NCBI GenBank assembly: GCA_963733085.1
Contig: CAVTBY010000003.1
Coordinates: 1-64,000, forward strand
Source: Desertimonas sp963733085
GTDB taxonomy: Bacteria > Actinomycetota > Acidimicrobiia > Acidimicrobiales > Ilumatobacteraceae
Direction: 5' to 3'
Length of the DNA: 64,000 nt
Positions 21,673 through 31,092 of this stretch are shown here, one piece after another (position 1 is the first letter of the stretch; every line of letters begins with the position of its first letter). Below the pieces are notes generated by a model. That model was given only the letters and a program-made list of their open reading frames with translations. It did no database searches and was not told the origin of the DNA. The position numbers and the translations under genes are program-made.

Positions 21673-22829
21673 TCAGCGCATCGCCCGGAACGCCGCCCGC
21701 ACCTCGTCGACGAAGATCGCCGGTTGCTCGAAGGCGGCGAAGTGGCCGCCCTTCGCCAGCTCGTTCCAGTGGCGGATGTCGGTGAAGCGACGCTCGGCCC
21801 AGCGCCGCGACGGGCGGAAGATCTCCTTGGGGAAGATCGACATCCCGGCCGGCACCTCGACAGCTGCCGGTGCGCGACCGGCGTGAAGCTCTCCCAGTAC
21901 AGCCGGGCCGACGAGGCGCCGGCCGCGGGCAGCCAGTAGTGCATCACGTTGTCGAGCAGTCGCTCGCGGCGCAGCACGTCCTCGGGGTGCCCGCCGTGGT
22001 CGACCCACGACCAGAACTTCTCGAGGATCCACGCCGCCTGGCCCGACCGGCGAGTCGACGAGGCCGTAGCCGACGCGTCTGCGGCCGGGTCGCCTGCTGC
22101 TTGGAGTAGCCGCTGTCCCACTCGCTGGTAGTGGGCCAGCGACGCCGAGCGCCGCCTGCTCGGCCGGCGTCGGCTCACCGTCGTCGCGGCCCGGACCGCC
22201 GATGACCATGTTGAGGTGGATGCCGACGCACCGGTCCGGATGGTGCTGCACGCCGAGGCACGACGTCACCGCCGATCCCCAGTCGCCGCCCTGGGCGCCG
22301 AAGCGGTCGTAGCCGAGCGCCGTCATCAGCCGGGCCCAGGCGTCGGCGACGGCCTCGACGCCCCAGCCCGGCACGGTCGGCTTGTCGCTGAAGCCGTAGC
22401 CGGGCAGCGTCGGGCAGACGACGTGGAAGGCGTCGGCCGGATCGCCGCCGTGCCGCCGCGGATCGCGGAGCGGCTCGATGACGTCGAGGAACTCGACCAC
22501 CGAGCCCGGGCCACCCGTGGGTGAACACGACCGGCATGGCGTCGGGCTCGGGCGACGGCGCGTGCAGCACCTGGAACCCGAGCGGCTCCGGGCCGCCCTC
22601 GTCGAGGTAGCGCAGCTGCTCGTAGCCGTTGAGCTCGGCCTCGACGCCGCCGCCAGTCGTAGTCCTCGGCCCACGTGCGGCAGACGTCCTGCACGTAGGC
22701 GAGCGGGATGCCCTGCGACCAGTCGTCGACGGTCTCCCGCTCGGGCCAGCGGGTCCGGCGCAGCCGCTCGCGCAGGTCGTCGAGGTCGGACTGCGGGACG
22801 TCGATCGGGTGCGGTTCGAGGGCGGCCAC
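21673..22829 (-). CDS. Epoxide hydrolase, EHN-domain alpha/beta hydrolase (frameshifted)
   Basis: N-terminal epoxide hydrolase domain (DVPQSDLDDLRERLRRTRWP) followed by an alpha/beta hydrolase core. HGWPGS and the nucleophile elbow GGDWGSAV (Asp) are visible, and the catalytic His is in KGGHFAAFEQP near the C-terminus. Merged length ~385 residues, typical for microsomal-type bacterial enzymes. Start GTG 22829. Breaks near 22650, 22510, 22150, 22050 and 21865. It adds water to epoxides to give diols; the substrate cannot be read from sequence. Confidence 0.87.
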
Positions 22830-22859
22830 GCCGGGAGTCTGGCCGCGGCTCGCGGCCGC

Positions 22860-24297
22860 TCAGTCCGTGCCCGGCCGCCGCTCGTCTCCTTGCTCGGGAT
22901 CGCCCTTGTAGCCCGGCGGGTACGTCGCCGCCAGCTCCTCGGCGGTCGGCGTGTGCCGCCGCCGCGCCTCGGGCGGCAGCAGCGTCGTGATCGCCTTCAT
23001 GATCCGCTTGGTGTCGGCGTCGAGCGAGCGGTACTTCAGCTCGACCGGCGTCGCCGACGCGGATGCGCACCTCCGGCGGGTCGGTCACGTTGAGCACGTT
23101 CGGCAGCCGGCTCGATCGCGGCCACACCTTCTCGGTGCCCCACAGCCCGATCGGGATGACCGGCGCCTTGGTCATCGTCGGCCAGCCGGGCGGCACCCCA
23201 CCGCCCCTTCAGCTCCGGATCGAAGAACGCCGGCCCGCGCGGGATCGTGCCCTGCGGCATCAGCGCCACCACCTCGCCGCCGGCGAGGGCGTCGGCGGCC
23301 GCCTGCAGCGGCTCGTCGGAGCCGGTGCCGCGGTCGACGCGGATGCCGCCCATGGCGACGGCCAGCTGGCCGACGACCGGGACGTCGAAGACCTCCTTCT
23401 TGCCGAGGAAGCGCACGGTGCGCCCGCTGCGGGCGATGACCACGGAGATCGCCAGCGAGTCGAAGTAGCTGCGGTGGTTGCCGACGAGGATCGCCGCGCC
23501 GGCGGCCGGGATGTGCTCGACGCCCTCGATGTCGAAGCGGACGTACGGCATCAAGGCCGGCCGGGCGAACTGCTGCGCCACCCGCTGCAGCTCGACGCCG
23601 AGCACCGGGATCTTGACGACGCCCGGCGAGACGTCGAGGTTGAGGATCGGCCAGCGGCGGGCCGTGGCCATGAGCACCATCCGCGGGTCGGGGTTGACGA
23701 CGATCGGGTTGCCGACGGCGTCGAGCAACGGGCGTGTCGTAGAAGCTGTCGGAGTAGGCGAAGCTGTGCTCGAGGTCGACGTCGTGCTCGCGGGCCCACG
23801 CCCGGACCGCCTCGAGCTTGCCCGACGCCCACACGAACGGGCCGACCACGGTGCCGTCGTAGGTGCCGTCGGCGTTGACGCCGTACCGGGTGGCCACCAC
23901 GTCGTCGAGGCCGAGCCGGTCGGCGAGCGGCCGCACGAGGTCGTACGGCGTGGTGGTGGCCAGCACGATCGGCCGGCCGGCCGCGCGGTGCTGCTCGAAG
24001 ATCGGCCCGGCGAACGGCTGGACCATCGCCGCCAGCCCCTCGGCGGCGGCCTCGCCGGCGGCCCGCAGGGCGTCGCGGGAGCGGCCCTTGGCCAGCGCCG
24101 CGGCCTGCCGGGTCAGCACCATCGCCGGCAGCGTCTCGCCGATGCGGTTGAACAGGCCGTAGACGAACCGCTCGCCGGGCAGGCTGCGGTCGGTGAACCC
24201 GGCGGCCTTCATCGCCGCCGAGAACGCCTCGCCGGAGGCGCCGGCCAGCAGCGTGCGGTCGAGGTCGAAGAAGGCAGCACCCCTGGGCGTCCGGCAT
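22860..24297 (-). CDS. Bifunctional HAD-IB phosphatase / 1-acylglycerol-3-phosphate acyltransferase (frameshifted)
   Basis: A fusion of a SerB-like HAD-IB domain and a PlsC acyltransferase, the architecture of the mycobacterial Rv2483c type. The HAD part begins MPDAQG, then AAFFDLDRTLLAG (DxDxT nucleophile), with YSDSFYDTP as motif IV. The PlsC part has GNHRSYFDSL (NHxxxxD) and PQGTIPRG. The tail ends KGDPEQGDERR. Four +1 insertions occur (near 24281, 23730, 23198, 23060). ATG 24297 is preceded by a leader with a short ORF and a strong hairpin. Probable role: phospholipid synthesis at the membrane; the phosphatase substrate is uncertain. Confidence 0.88.
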
Positions 24298-24321
24298 CCA
24301 CGGATGGTAGGCCGAAAACGG

Positions 24322-24352
24322 GAGAAGCCCCGCTGGGGGAGCGGGGCCTCTC
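24322..24352 (-). terminator. Leader hairpin, possible attenuator of the HAD-PlsC gene
   Basis: On the minus strand a stem of AGGCCCCGCT and AGCGGGGCTT type (perfect 8-9 bp plus GAGA/TCTC flanks) with a CCCCC loop is followed by TTCTCCCGTTTTC, a T-rich tail. It sits ~25 nt upstream of the HAD-PlsC start and just after the stop of an 18-codon reading frame. This is the layout of an attenuator or leader terminator. Confidence 0.55.
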
Positions 24353-24407
24353 AACCTGAACCCTGTCGATGGGGGGTCGACGTAGTGGGTTCCATCGAGC
24401 GGTACAT
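24351..24407 (-). CDS. Candidate 18-residue leader peptide
   Basis: ATG 24407 to TGA 24351-24353 encodes MYRSMEPTTSTPHRQGSG, ending at the base of the leader hairpin. There is no run of a single amino acid that would identify a classical amino-acid attenuator, and no strong ribosome site is visible. A second in-frame ATG (fifth codon) could start it. Its position between a good promoter and a terminator-like hairpin is the only support. Confidence 0.3.
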   Translation of the reverse strand: MYRSMEPTTSTPHRQGSG

Positions 24408-24440
24408 GGGGGGTGTATCGCATCGATCGTTGTGCTTGTG

Positions 24441-24471
24441 AGTATACGCACATGGCATTGCGATCTGGCAA
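24441..24471 (-). promoter_or_regulatory. Promoter upstream of HAD-PlsC leader
   Basis: On the minus strand, TTGCCA (24466-24471) and TATACT (24441-24446) are 19 bp apart, the -10 matching consensus closely. Transcription would begin near 24434, giving a leader of ~137 nt. The 210-bp gap also holds the start region of the divergent LysR gene and is AT-rich compared with its surroundings. Confidence 0.5.
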
Positions 24472-24506
24472 GTAGAACATTCAGATGCTGGCTATCGTTC
24501 GGACAG

Positions 24507-25453
24507 ATGGAGATCCGCCAGCTGGCCGCCCTCGTCGCCATCGCCGACCACGGCACGTTCTCGGCCGCCGCCCGAGCGCTGTTCACGGTGCAGTCCAACG
24601 TGTCCGCGCCACATCGCCAGGCTGGAGAAGGAGCTGGACGTCGTGCTCGTCGACCGGGCCCAGGGCGGGCTGACCGACGAGGGCGCACGGGTCGTCGAGC
24701 GGGCCCGCCGGGTGCTGCGCGAGCTCGACGACATCGCCGCCGACGTGGCCCACGTCGACGGCTTCGTCACCGGTGACGTCCGCCTCGGCATGCTCGGCAC
24801 GACCGCCCGGTGGATGCTCGCCCGGCTGCTGTCGGCGCTGGCCGTCGGCCCACCCCCACGTGCGGGTGATCGTGTCCGAGGGCAGCACGTCGGCGCTGCT
24901 GCCGGGCCTCCTCGGTGGCCGCTACAACGCCGCCATCATCCACCTGCCGATCGACGAGCCGGAGCTGGTCATCGAGCCGCTGTTCGCCGAGGACCTCCTG
25001 CTGCTCGCCCACGGCGACCACCCGCTGGCCGGGCGGGTCGAGCTGCCGCTCGCCGAGCTCGCCGAGCACCGCCTGCTGCTGCCACCGGCCGGGTCGGCGC
25101 TGCGCCGGGTGCTCGACCGGGCCGCCAGCTCCGTCGGCGTGCAGCTCGACGCCCAGGCCGAGATCGACGGGGTCCGCCTGCTCGCCACGCCTCGCCGTCG
25201 ACGGCCACGGCGCGGCGATCGTCCCCGCCACGGCCGCGCCCGCGGGCCGGCACCGCGATGTGCGCCCGGGTGCGCGTGCCCGAGCTGCCGCCGCGGGTCG
25301 TCGCCCTCGCCTACCACCGCCGCCCGCCACCGGGCGCGCCGGCGCGGGCGCTGTTCGACGTGCTGCGCGACGTGCTCGCCGCCCGGGCGTCCGACCAGCC
25401 CGGCGTCCGCCTCGGCACGGACGCCTTCCCGCTCAGCCGGCCCTTCGGGCTGA
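24507..25453 (+). CDS. LysR family transcriptional regulator (frameshifted)
   Basis: N-terminal winged HTH: MEIRQLAALVAIADHGTFSA, then AARALFTVQSNVSAHIARLE, a standard LysR signature. The effector domain follows (GDVRLGMLGTTARWMLARLL; EPLFAEDLLLLAHGDHPLAG). ~300 residues after bridging breaks near 24607, 24848, 25188 and 25245. The end is unclear; TGA 25451-25453 lies within a hairpin and fits one further shift. It is divergent from HAD-PlsC, so it may regulate that gene. Confidence 0.88.
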
Positions 25454-25455
25454 GC
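25431..25455. terminator. Bidirectional hairpin between convergent genes
   Basis: GCTCAGCC (25431-25438) and GGCTGAGC (25448-25455) form a perfect 8-bp stem with an inner GGCCC/TTCG loop. It lies where the LysR gene and the anti-sigma gene converge (stop at 25460). There is no T-tract, so strength as a terminator is uncertain. Confidence 0.45.
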
Positions 25456-25459
25456 TCGC

Positions 25460-26116
25460 TCAGTCGCTCGCCGAGTCGATCGAGCCGCGCAGCACGACCT
25501 GACCGGACGACTCCGGGCCGGCGCCGAGCTGCTGGATCGTCACCGTCACGGTCGGGAAGTCGGCAGGATCGACGCCCGACCACAACGTCACCGTGGCGTC
25601 GCCGTCGCGCATGTGGAACGTGCCCATGCTGACGAGCTCGCCGTCGGGCGACCGCGCCCACGCCTGGTAGTACGATCCCTCCGGCGCCGGCGGCAGGTCC
25701 TCGATCTCCAGCACGACCTCGGTGCCGGCACCGAGCTCGGTGAGCGTCGCCTCGGCCACGGGCGCCGCTCGCCAGCTCGGTGCCCTCCAGCGCGAACTGC
25801 TCGCCGCCACCGTCGTCGTCCCGGGTGGCGACGACGCCGACGGCGACCACGGCGACGACCGCCGCGGCCGCGGCGAGCCACCACGTCGACCTCGGCCGCC
25901 GCGACGGCCGGTGACGAACCGGTGCCGGCGGGCGCGACCGGCGAGCCGGCGGCCCGCTCGGCGGCGATGGCGGCGAGCACCGAGTCGCCGAGCGCCGGCG
26001 GGCGGCTCGGCCCACACCGCCTCGTCGGCGAGGACCGGAGCGAAGGCGGCCAGGATGGCGGCAGTGGCCGCGTCGTCACCGCGTTCGTCGGTGCCGTCCA
26101 TCGGTTCGTCGCTCAT
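25460..26116 (-). CDS. Anti-sigma factor, RskA (anti-sigma-K) type
   Basis: One-pass membrane anti-sigma factor. The short cytoplasmic N-terminus (MSDEPMDGTDERGDDAATAA) is followed by a membrane segment (WWLAAAAAVVAVVAVGVVAT) and an outer RskA C-terminal domain: LEIEDLPPAPEGSYYQAWAR and GELVSMGTFHMRDGDATVTL. Stop at 25460, ATG at 26116 overlapping the sigma stop (TGATG). Breaks near 26000, 25900 and 25770. Such proteins release the sigma factor after regulated proteolysis. The partner is the ECF sigma immediately upstream. Confidence 0.85.
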   Translation of the reverse strand: MSDEPMDGTDERGDDAATAAILAAFAPVLADEAVWAEPPAGARRLGARRHRRRAGRRLAGRARRHRFVTGRRGGRGRRGGSPRPRRSSPWSPSASSPPGTTTVAASSSRWRAPSWRAAPVAEATLTELGAGTEVVLEIEDLPPAPEGSYYQAWARSPDGELVSMGTFHMRDGDATVTLWSGVDPADFPTVTVTIQQLGAGPESSGQVVLRGSIDSASD

Positions 26117-26704
26117 CACGGCGGGCCTCCTGCCCCGGTCCGTCCTCGTCCCTCCACTACGCCGTCGCGGTCCGGATGGTTCGCGGCGCGCGACGTGGGC
26201 GAGGAGCGACGCCAGGCGCCGATGGGCCCGGTGGGCGCGGGACTTCACGGTGCCGACGGGCACGCCCATGCGCTCGGCGATCTCGGGGTGGGTGAGGCCC
26301 ACGAGGAACGACAGCCGCACGACCTCGCGCTCGTCGGGCGGCAGCTCGTCGAGCGCCCGGCGCACCTCCCACGCCTCCCACGTGCGCTCGAGCGACGGCG
26401 GCAGCTCGACGACGTCGACGCATCTCGGTCGACGTCTCGACGCGGCGGGCCTTGCGGTAGACGTCGATCGCCTGGCGCCGGGCGATGGCGTACAGCCACG
26501 GCGCCAGCTCGCGGTCGGGATCGAAGCGGGTGCACGACCGCCAGGCGTTGAGGAACGTCGCCTGCACGACGTCGGCGGCCGCCGAGGATCGCGGACGATC
26601 GAGTAGGCGACGGTGTGCACGGCCCGGCCGTAGCGCTCGTAGGCGGCTCGCACCACCTCGTCGCCATCGGACGGGAAGCGCCGCGCCAGCTCACGGTCGT
26701 CCAT
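26116..26704 (-). CDS. ECF sigma factor, SigK-like (frameshifted)
   Basis: Sigma-70 region 2 is visible (AAYERYGRAVHTVAYSIV; QATFLNAWRSCTRFDPDREL; APWLYAIARRQAIDVYRKAR) and region 4 (ELPPDEREVVRLSFLVGLTH; PEIAERMGVPVGTVKSRAHR). ~190 residues. Start ATG 26704. The end is either TAG at ~26157 or, after one further shift, TGA overlapping the anti-sigma ATG as TGATG; the second is preferred because it gives coupling. Breaks near 26580, 26420 and 26190. A divergent secreted lipoprotein may be part of the regulon. Confidence 0.87.
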
Positions 26705-26771
26705 CACCACCACCGCGCGCGCATCCTCGCACGTCGCGAACCGAACGCGGCGCTGGTTCGTAGGTGCTGGT

Positions 26772-27309
26772 GTGAACATCACCACGACCTCACGCCGGCG
26801 CGGGCGGCTGCTCGTCGCCGGCCTCGCACTCACCGTCTCCTGCTCGCCGCCTGCGGTGGCGACGACGACGACATGCCGAGCACCTCGGCGCCCATCGGCA
26901 CCGCGCCGGCCGCCGCCGGCCGCCGCGCCGACCACGACGGCTCCGGCCGACGACGGCGCCTACGGCGGCCTCTACGACGTCGACGCCGGCGGCGACGCCG
27001 GCGACCGGCGGCCGCACGGACGTCAGCATCGCCACGGCCGACACCGACCTCGGCACGATCCTCGTCGACGACGCCGGGATGACGCTGTACGCCTTCACCG
27101 AGGACACCGACGGGCGTTGCGCGACGTGCGCCGGGGCACGTGCGCCGATGCGCTGGCCGCCGGCGCCGTCGTCGACGGGCAGCAGCTCACGGCCGGCGAC
27201 CACCCCTTGTACACGTTCGCCGGCGACCAGCGCGCCGGGCGAGACCAACGGCCAGGGCACGGGCGACGTCTGGTTCGTCGTCGCCGCCGACGGCACGCTC
27301 ATCCGGTAG
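26772..27309 (+). CDS. Secreted lipoprotein with Yx(F/W)xxD repeat motif (frameshifted)
   Basis: Predicted exported lipoprotein with a signal peptide and lipobox-like LLLAACGGDDDD (merged frame), a Thr-rich spacer, then a domain with ILVDDAGMTLYAFTEDTDGR, CADALAAGAVVDGQQLTAGD and NGQGTGDVWFVVAADGTLI. This is the Lipoprotein_15/COG4315 type (YxFxxD motif), of unknown biochemical function. Start GTG 26772; breaks near 26850, 26925, 27000, 27135 and 27235. It is divergent from the SigK-like/RskA-like pair with only ~67 bp between, so it may be a target of that sigma factor. Confidence 0.75.
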
Positions 27310-27417
27310 ACGCCGCGGCGCGGCCGCTGGCCGACGGGCGCGAGCGTCGGTCGCGAGCGCAGGCGCGTGCCAGCGTGTCGCCGTGACCGACGACCGGCCG
27401 CCTCGGCCACGGACGCC

Positions 27418-28175
27418 ATGCGGGCGTGGCCCATCGTCGTCGTCGGGGTGCTCGCCGGCTTCCTCGCCGGGCTGTTCGGCGTCGGCGGCGGGATCCTCAT
27501 CGTGCCCGGGCTGGTGCTGGCCGCCGGGATGAGCCAGCGCCTCGCCCACGGCACGTCGCTCGCCGCCGTGCTGCCGATCTCGATCGCCTCGGCGACGACC
27601 TACGCGACCGACGGCCACGTCGACTGGGCCGTCGCCGTGTGGCTGGCGCATCGGCGGCGTCGCCGGGGCGGTCGTCGGCACCAAGCTGCTCCACGTCCTC
27701 CCCCACCGCACCCTCGGGCTGCTGTTCGCCGCCGTGCTCATCGTGTCGGCCGTCCGGCTGTTCGTCGACATCGACGCCGACGGCCGGGCCGACCTGTCGA
27801 CGGGCAGCGCGCATCGCCCTCGTCGTCGTCGGCCTCGCCACCGGCATCCTCGCCGGGCTGCTCGGCGTCGGCGGCGGCATCGTCATGGTGCCGGCGATGA
27901 TCATCCTGTTCGGGATCCCGCCCGTCGTCGCCAAGGGGACGTCGGCCGCGGTGATCGTGCCGACCGCCGTGATGGGCACGTGGCGCAACCGGCGCACGGG
28001 CAACGCCGACCTGCGGGCGGCCGCGGTCATCGGCGTGGCCGGGATCGTCACCGCCGCCCTCGGCGGCATCCTCGCCGACAAGATGAGCGACGACCTGTCC
28101 AACGTGCTGTTCGCCACCCTGCTCGTCGTCGTCGCCGCCCGCCTGCTGTGGCAGCTGCGGCGCGACGCCCCGTGA
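27418..28175 (+). CDS. TSUP family permease (TauE/SafE type)
   Basis: Membrane transporter of the sulfite exporter TauE/SafE family, ~252 residues, with two homologous halves each starting with the glycine-rich signature: AGFLAGLFGVGGGILIVPGL and GILAGLLGVGGGIVMVPAM. About eight membrane segments. Breaks near 27649 and 27809, each an extra G before CATC. ATG 27418 used; a GTG at 27383 would fit if one more base is extra. Proposed to move sulfite, sulfonates or other organic anions; substrate unknown. Confidence 0.88.
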
Positions 28176-28199
28176 CCACCGATCTTCTAGGGTGCCGCC

Positions 28200-29578
28200 A
28201 TGGCCCTCGCGTCGGTGGCGCTCCGCCGCGGGACGACCGCGCCGGTCACCGCGGACGTGCGCGCGATCGAGGGGCGTCGACGGCGACCGCCAGGTCGTGT
28301 GGGTCGAGGTCGGCGGCGAGACGGCGTCGGGCTTCCGCGGCGTGCCGCTGTCGTCGACGACGTCGGCCATGGTCGAGGCCGCCGCCGACACCGCCCGGTC
28401 GGAGGGCATGCCGCTCGTCGTCGTGATGGCGTCGACCGGGCGCCGACATCGTCGAGGGGATCGCCGCCCTCGAGGGCTGGGGCCAGCTGGCCAAGGCGCT
28501 CGTCGACTGCTCCGGCATCGTGCCGACGATCATCGTCGTCGACGGCCCGGCCGTGTCCGGACCGGCCCTGCTGCTCGGCGTCGCCGACCTCGTCGTGATG
28601 ACCGAGGCCAGCTACGGCTTCGTCAACGGGCCGGTGATGGTCGAGGAGTTCACCGGCGTGCGCGTCACCGACCGACGAGCTCGGCGGCGCCGGCGAGCTG
28701 GCCCGCCACACCGGCGTGCCGAGCCTCGTCGTGCCGACCCGCGAGGCGGCGCTCGAGGCCGTCGGCGACCTGCTCGCCTACCTGCCGTCGAGCGTCGACG
28801 AGGAGCCGCCCGCGTGGCCGAGCGACGACCCGGTCGACCGGCTCGTGCCCGGAGGCCGGCGCCCTGATCCCGCCGGTGTCGACCGGCAGCTACGACGTCC
28901 GCAAGGTCGCCGCCGCGATCGTCGACGACGACAGCCTGCTCGAGATCCGCGAGCGCTGGGCGGCCAACGTCGTCACGGCGTTCGCCACGATCGACGGCCG
29001 GCCGATCGGCATCGTCGCCAACCAGCCGATCTCGCTGGCCGGCACGCTCGACATCCCGGCCTCGCAGAAGGCGGCCCGCTTCGTCGCCTTCTGCGACGCC
29101 TTCAACCTGCCGATCCTCACGCTCGTCGACACGCCCGGCTTCTACCCCGGCAAGGACCTCGAGTGGCGGGGCATGATCCGCCACGGCGCCCAGCTCGTGT
29201 TCGCCTACGGCCGGGCCACCGTGCCGCGGATCTGCGTGATCCTGCGCAAGAGCTACGGCGGCGCCTACATCGTCATGGACTCCAAGCGGATGGGCAACGA
29301 CGTCTGCTTCGCCTGGCCGTGGGCCGAGCTGGCCGTGATGGGCGCCGGCCAGGCCGCGGCGATCCTCCAGCGGCGGGCGACGCCGGAGGAGCGCGCCGCC
29401 TTCGAGGCCGACTACGCCGAGCGCCTGCTCAACCCGTACATCGCCGCCGAGCGCGGCTACATCGACGCCGTCATCGACCCCGCCGACACCCGCCGCGAGG
29501 TCGCCGCCGCGCTCGCCGTGCTCGCCGACAAGCGCGAGCCGCTCGTCGCGCGCAAGCACGGCAACGAACCGCTGCTGA
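28200..29578 (+). CDS. Acyl-CoA carboxylase carboxyltransferase family protein (AccD/PccB-like, frameshifted)
   Basis: Carboxyltransferase with two crotonase-like halves. The C-terminal half is well conserved: FDxP-type ANQPISLAGTLDIPASQKAA, LVDTPGFYPGKDLEWRGMIR, ILRKSYGGAYIVMDSKRMGN and VFAYG/AWPWAELAVMGAGQAA. The N-terminal half is short and divergent, and total length (~459) is below the 510-550 of PccB-type subunits. It may lack the full biotin-side pocket. Breaks near 28270, 28441, 28678 and 28855. The stop is TGA 29576-29578 after an inserted C; without that correction the frame runs open into citrate synthase, which is an artefact. Confidence 0.82.
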
Positions 29579-29763
29579 GTGGCGGCGCCTCGCGTCGAGC
29601 TCGCTCGCTCGGCTGTCTCGCTGCGCCTGGCGGCGCGGACGCTCGACCATCGTCAGTGCACCTGCGAGCGGAGCGCCTGAGGACGGGCGACCGTCGGGCG
29701 GCAGTAGCGTGTCGCGGGCGGGGAGGAAGCCCCCAGATCACCGTGAGCGACGGAGGGAAACAC

Positions 29764-31033
29764 GTGCCCGACACCATCACGATCACCGACGACCGCACCG
29801 GCAAGACGGTGACGGTCCCGATCACCGACGGGGTGTTCCCCAGCTCGGCGCTGCGCGAGCTCGACCCCACCCTGTTCATGTACGACCCGGCGTACCTGTC
29901 GACGGCGGCGTGCAAGTCGGAGATCACCTACCTCGACGGCGACGCCGGCGATCCTGCGCTACCGCGGCTACCCGATCGAGCAGCTCGCCGAGCACTCCAC
30001 GTACCTCGAGGTCGCCTACCTCCTGCTCTACGGCGAGCTGCCCACCGAGGCGCAGCTCAAGCAGTGGACCTACGACGTCACCCACCACACGTTCATCCAC
30101 GAGAACATGCGCAAGCGGTTCGTCGACGGGTTCCACTACGACGCCCACCCGATGGGGATGTTCGTGTCGTCGCTGGCCGCCCTCGGCACGTTCTACAACG
30201 ACGCCAAGGACATCTTCGACCACGAGAGCCGGCACAAGCAGATCCTGCGCCTGATCGCCAAGGCGCCGACGCTCGCCGCGATGTGCCACCGCTTCTCGGT
30301 CGGCCTGCCGTTCTTCCTGCCCGACAACTCGCTCTCGTACCCGGCCAACTTCCTCACGATGATGTGGAAGATCGGCGAGTACGAGGTCCACCCCGTGCTC
30401 GAGCGGGCGATGGACGTGCTGTTCATCCTCCACGCCGACCACGAGCAGAACTGCGGCACGACGGCGATGCGCGTCGTCGGGTCGAGCCACGCCGACCCGT
30501 ACTCGGCGGCCGCGGCGGCGGCGTCGGCGCTGTACGGACCGCTGCACGGCGGCGCCAACGAGGCGGTCGTGCGCATGCTCACCGAGATCGGCTCGCTCGA
30601 CAACGTGCCGGCGTTCGTCGAGGACGTCAAGGCGCGGCAAGGGCCGGCTGATGGGCTTCGGCCACCGCGTCTACAAGAACTACGACCCGCGGGCCCGCAT
30701 CATCAAGCAGACGGCCTACGAGGTGTTCGAGGTCACCGGCAAGAACCCGCTGCTCGACATCGCCCTCAAGCTGGAGGAGACGGCGCTCTCCGGACCCGTA
30801 CTTCGTCGACCGCAAGCTGTACCCGAACGTCGACTTCTACTCCGGCCTGATCTACCAGGCGATGGGCTTCCCGGTCGACATGTTCACCGTGCTGTTCGCG
30901 ATCCCCCGCATGTCCGGCTGGCTGGCCCACTGGGACGAGCTGCTCGAGCGACAAGGACCAGAAGATCTCCCGCCCCCGCCAGTGGTACACCGGCGTCGGC
31001 GAGCGCGACTACGTCAAGCTCGGCGACCGCTAA
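29764..31033 (+). CDS. gltA: Citrate synthase
   Basis: Condenses acetyl-CoA and oxaloacetate. ~425 residues, type II hexameric-like. Landmarks: LRYRGYPIEQLAEHSTYLEV, the catalytic histidine region LYGPLHGGANEAVVRML, and GFGHRVYKNYDPRARIIK with the second His; the catalytic Asp lies downstream in the C-terminal third. Start GTG 29764 has GGAGGG 7 nt upstream. Breaks near 29952, 30638, 30796 and 30950. The stop TAA 31031-31033 is 3 bp from a large palindrome. The 185 bp before it hold no gene. Confidence 0.93.
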
Positions 31034-31035
31034 CC

Positions 31036-31092
31036 CCCGTTCTGTCGTTCGGACGGCGGCCCGATCGGGCCGTGCCCAAACGACAGAACGGG
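31036..31092. repeat. Long intergenic palindrome, GGCCCGATCGGGCC group, copy 2
   Basis: Perfect 14-bp arms CCCGTTCTGTCGTT (31036-31049) and AACGACAGAACGGG (31079-31092) surround GGCCCGATCGGGCC (31058-31071). It lies exactly between the stops of gltA and the convergent glycosyltransferase. The same CTGTCGTT arm core and centre occur at 4229-4272. Confidence 0.9.

Noticed and set aside
25460..26935. Apparent sigma/anti-sigma fusion
   Set aside because: The pair joins through a TGATG stop-start overlap once one base is corrected; the longer frame is an artefact.
29579..29763. Possible small gene between the carboxyltransferase and gltA
   Set aside because: The 185 bp are open in frame only because of the lost stop; the residues are low-complexity Arg/Ala and unlike any protein.
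28200..31033. Apparent fusion of carboxyltransferase and citrate synthase in one frame
   Set aside because: Removing one extra C restores TGA 29576-29578, and a strong ribosome site precedes GTG 29764; two separate genes.
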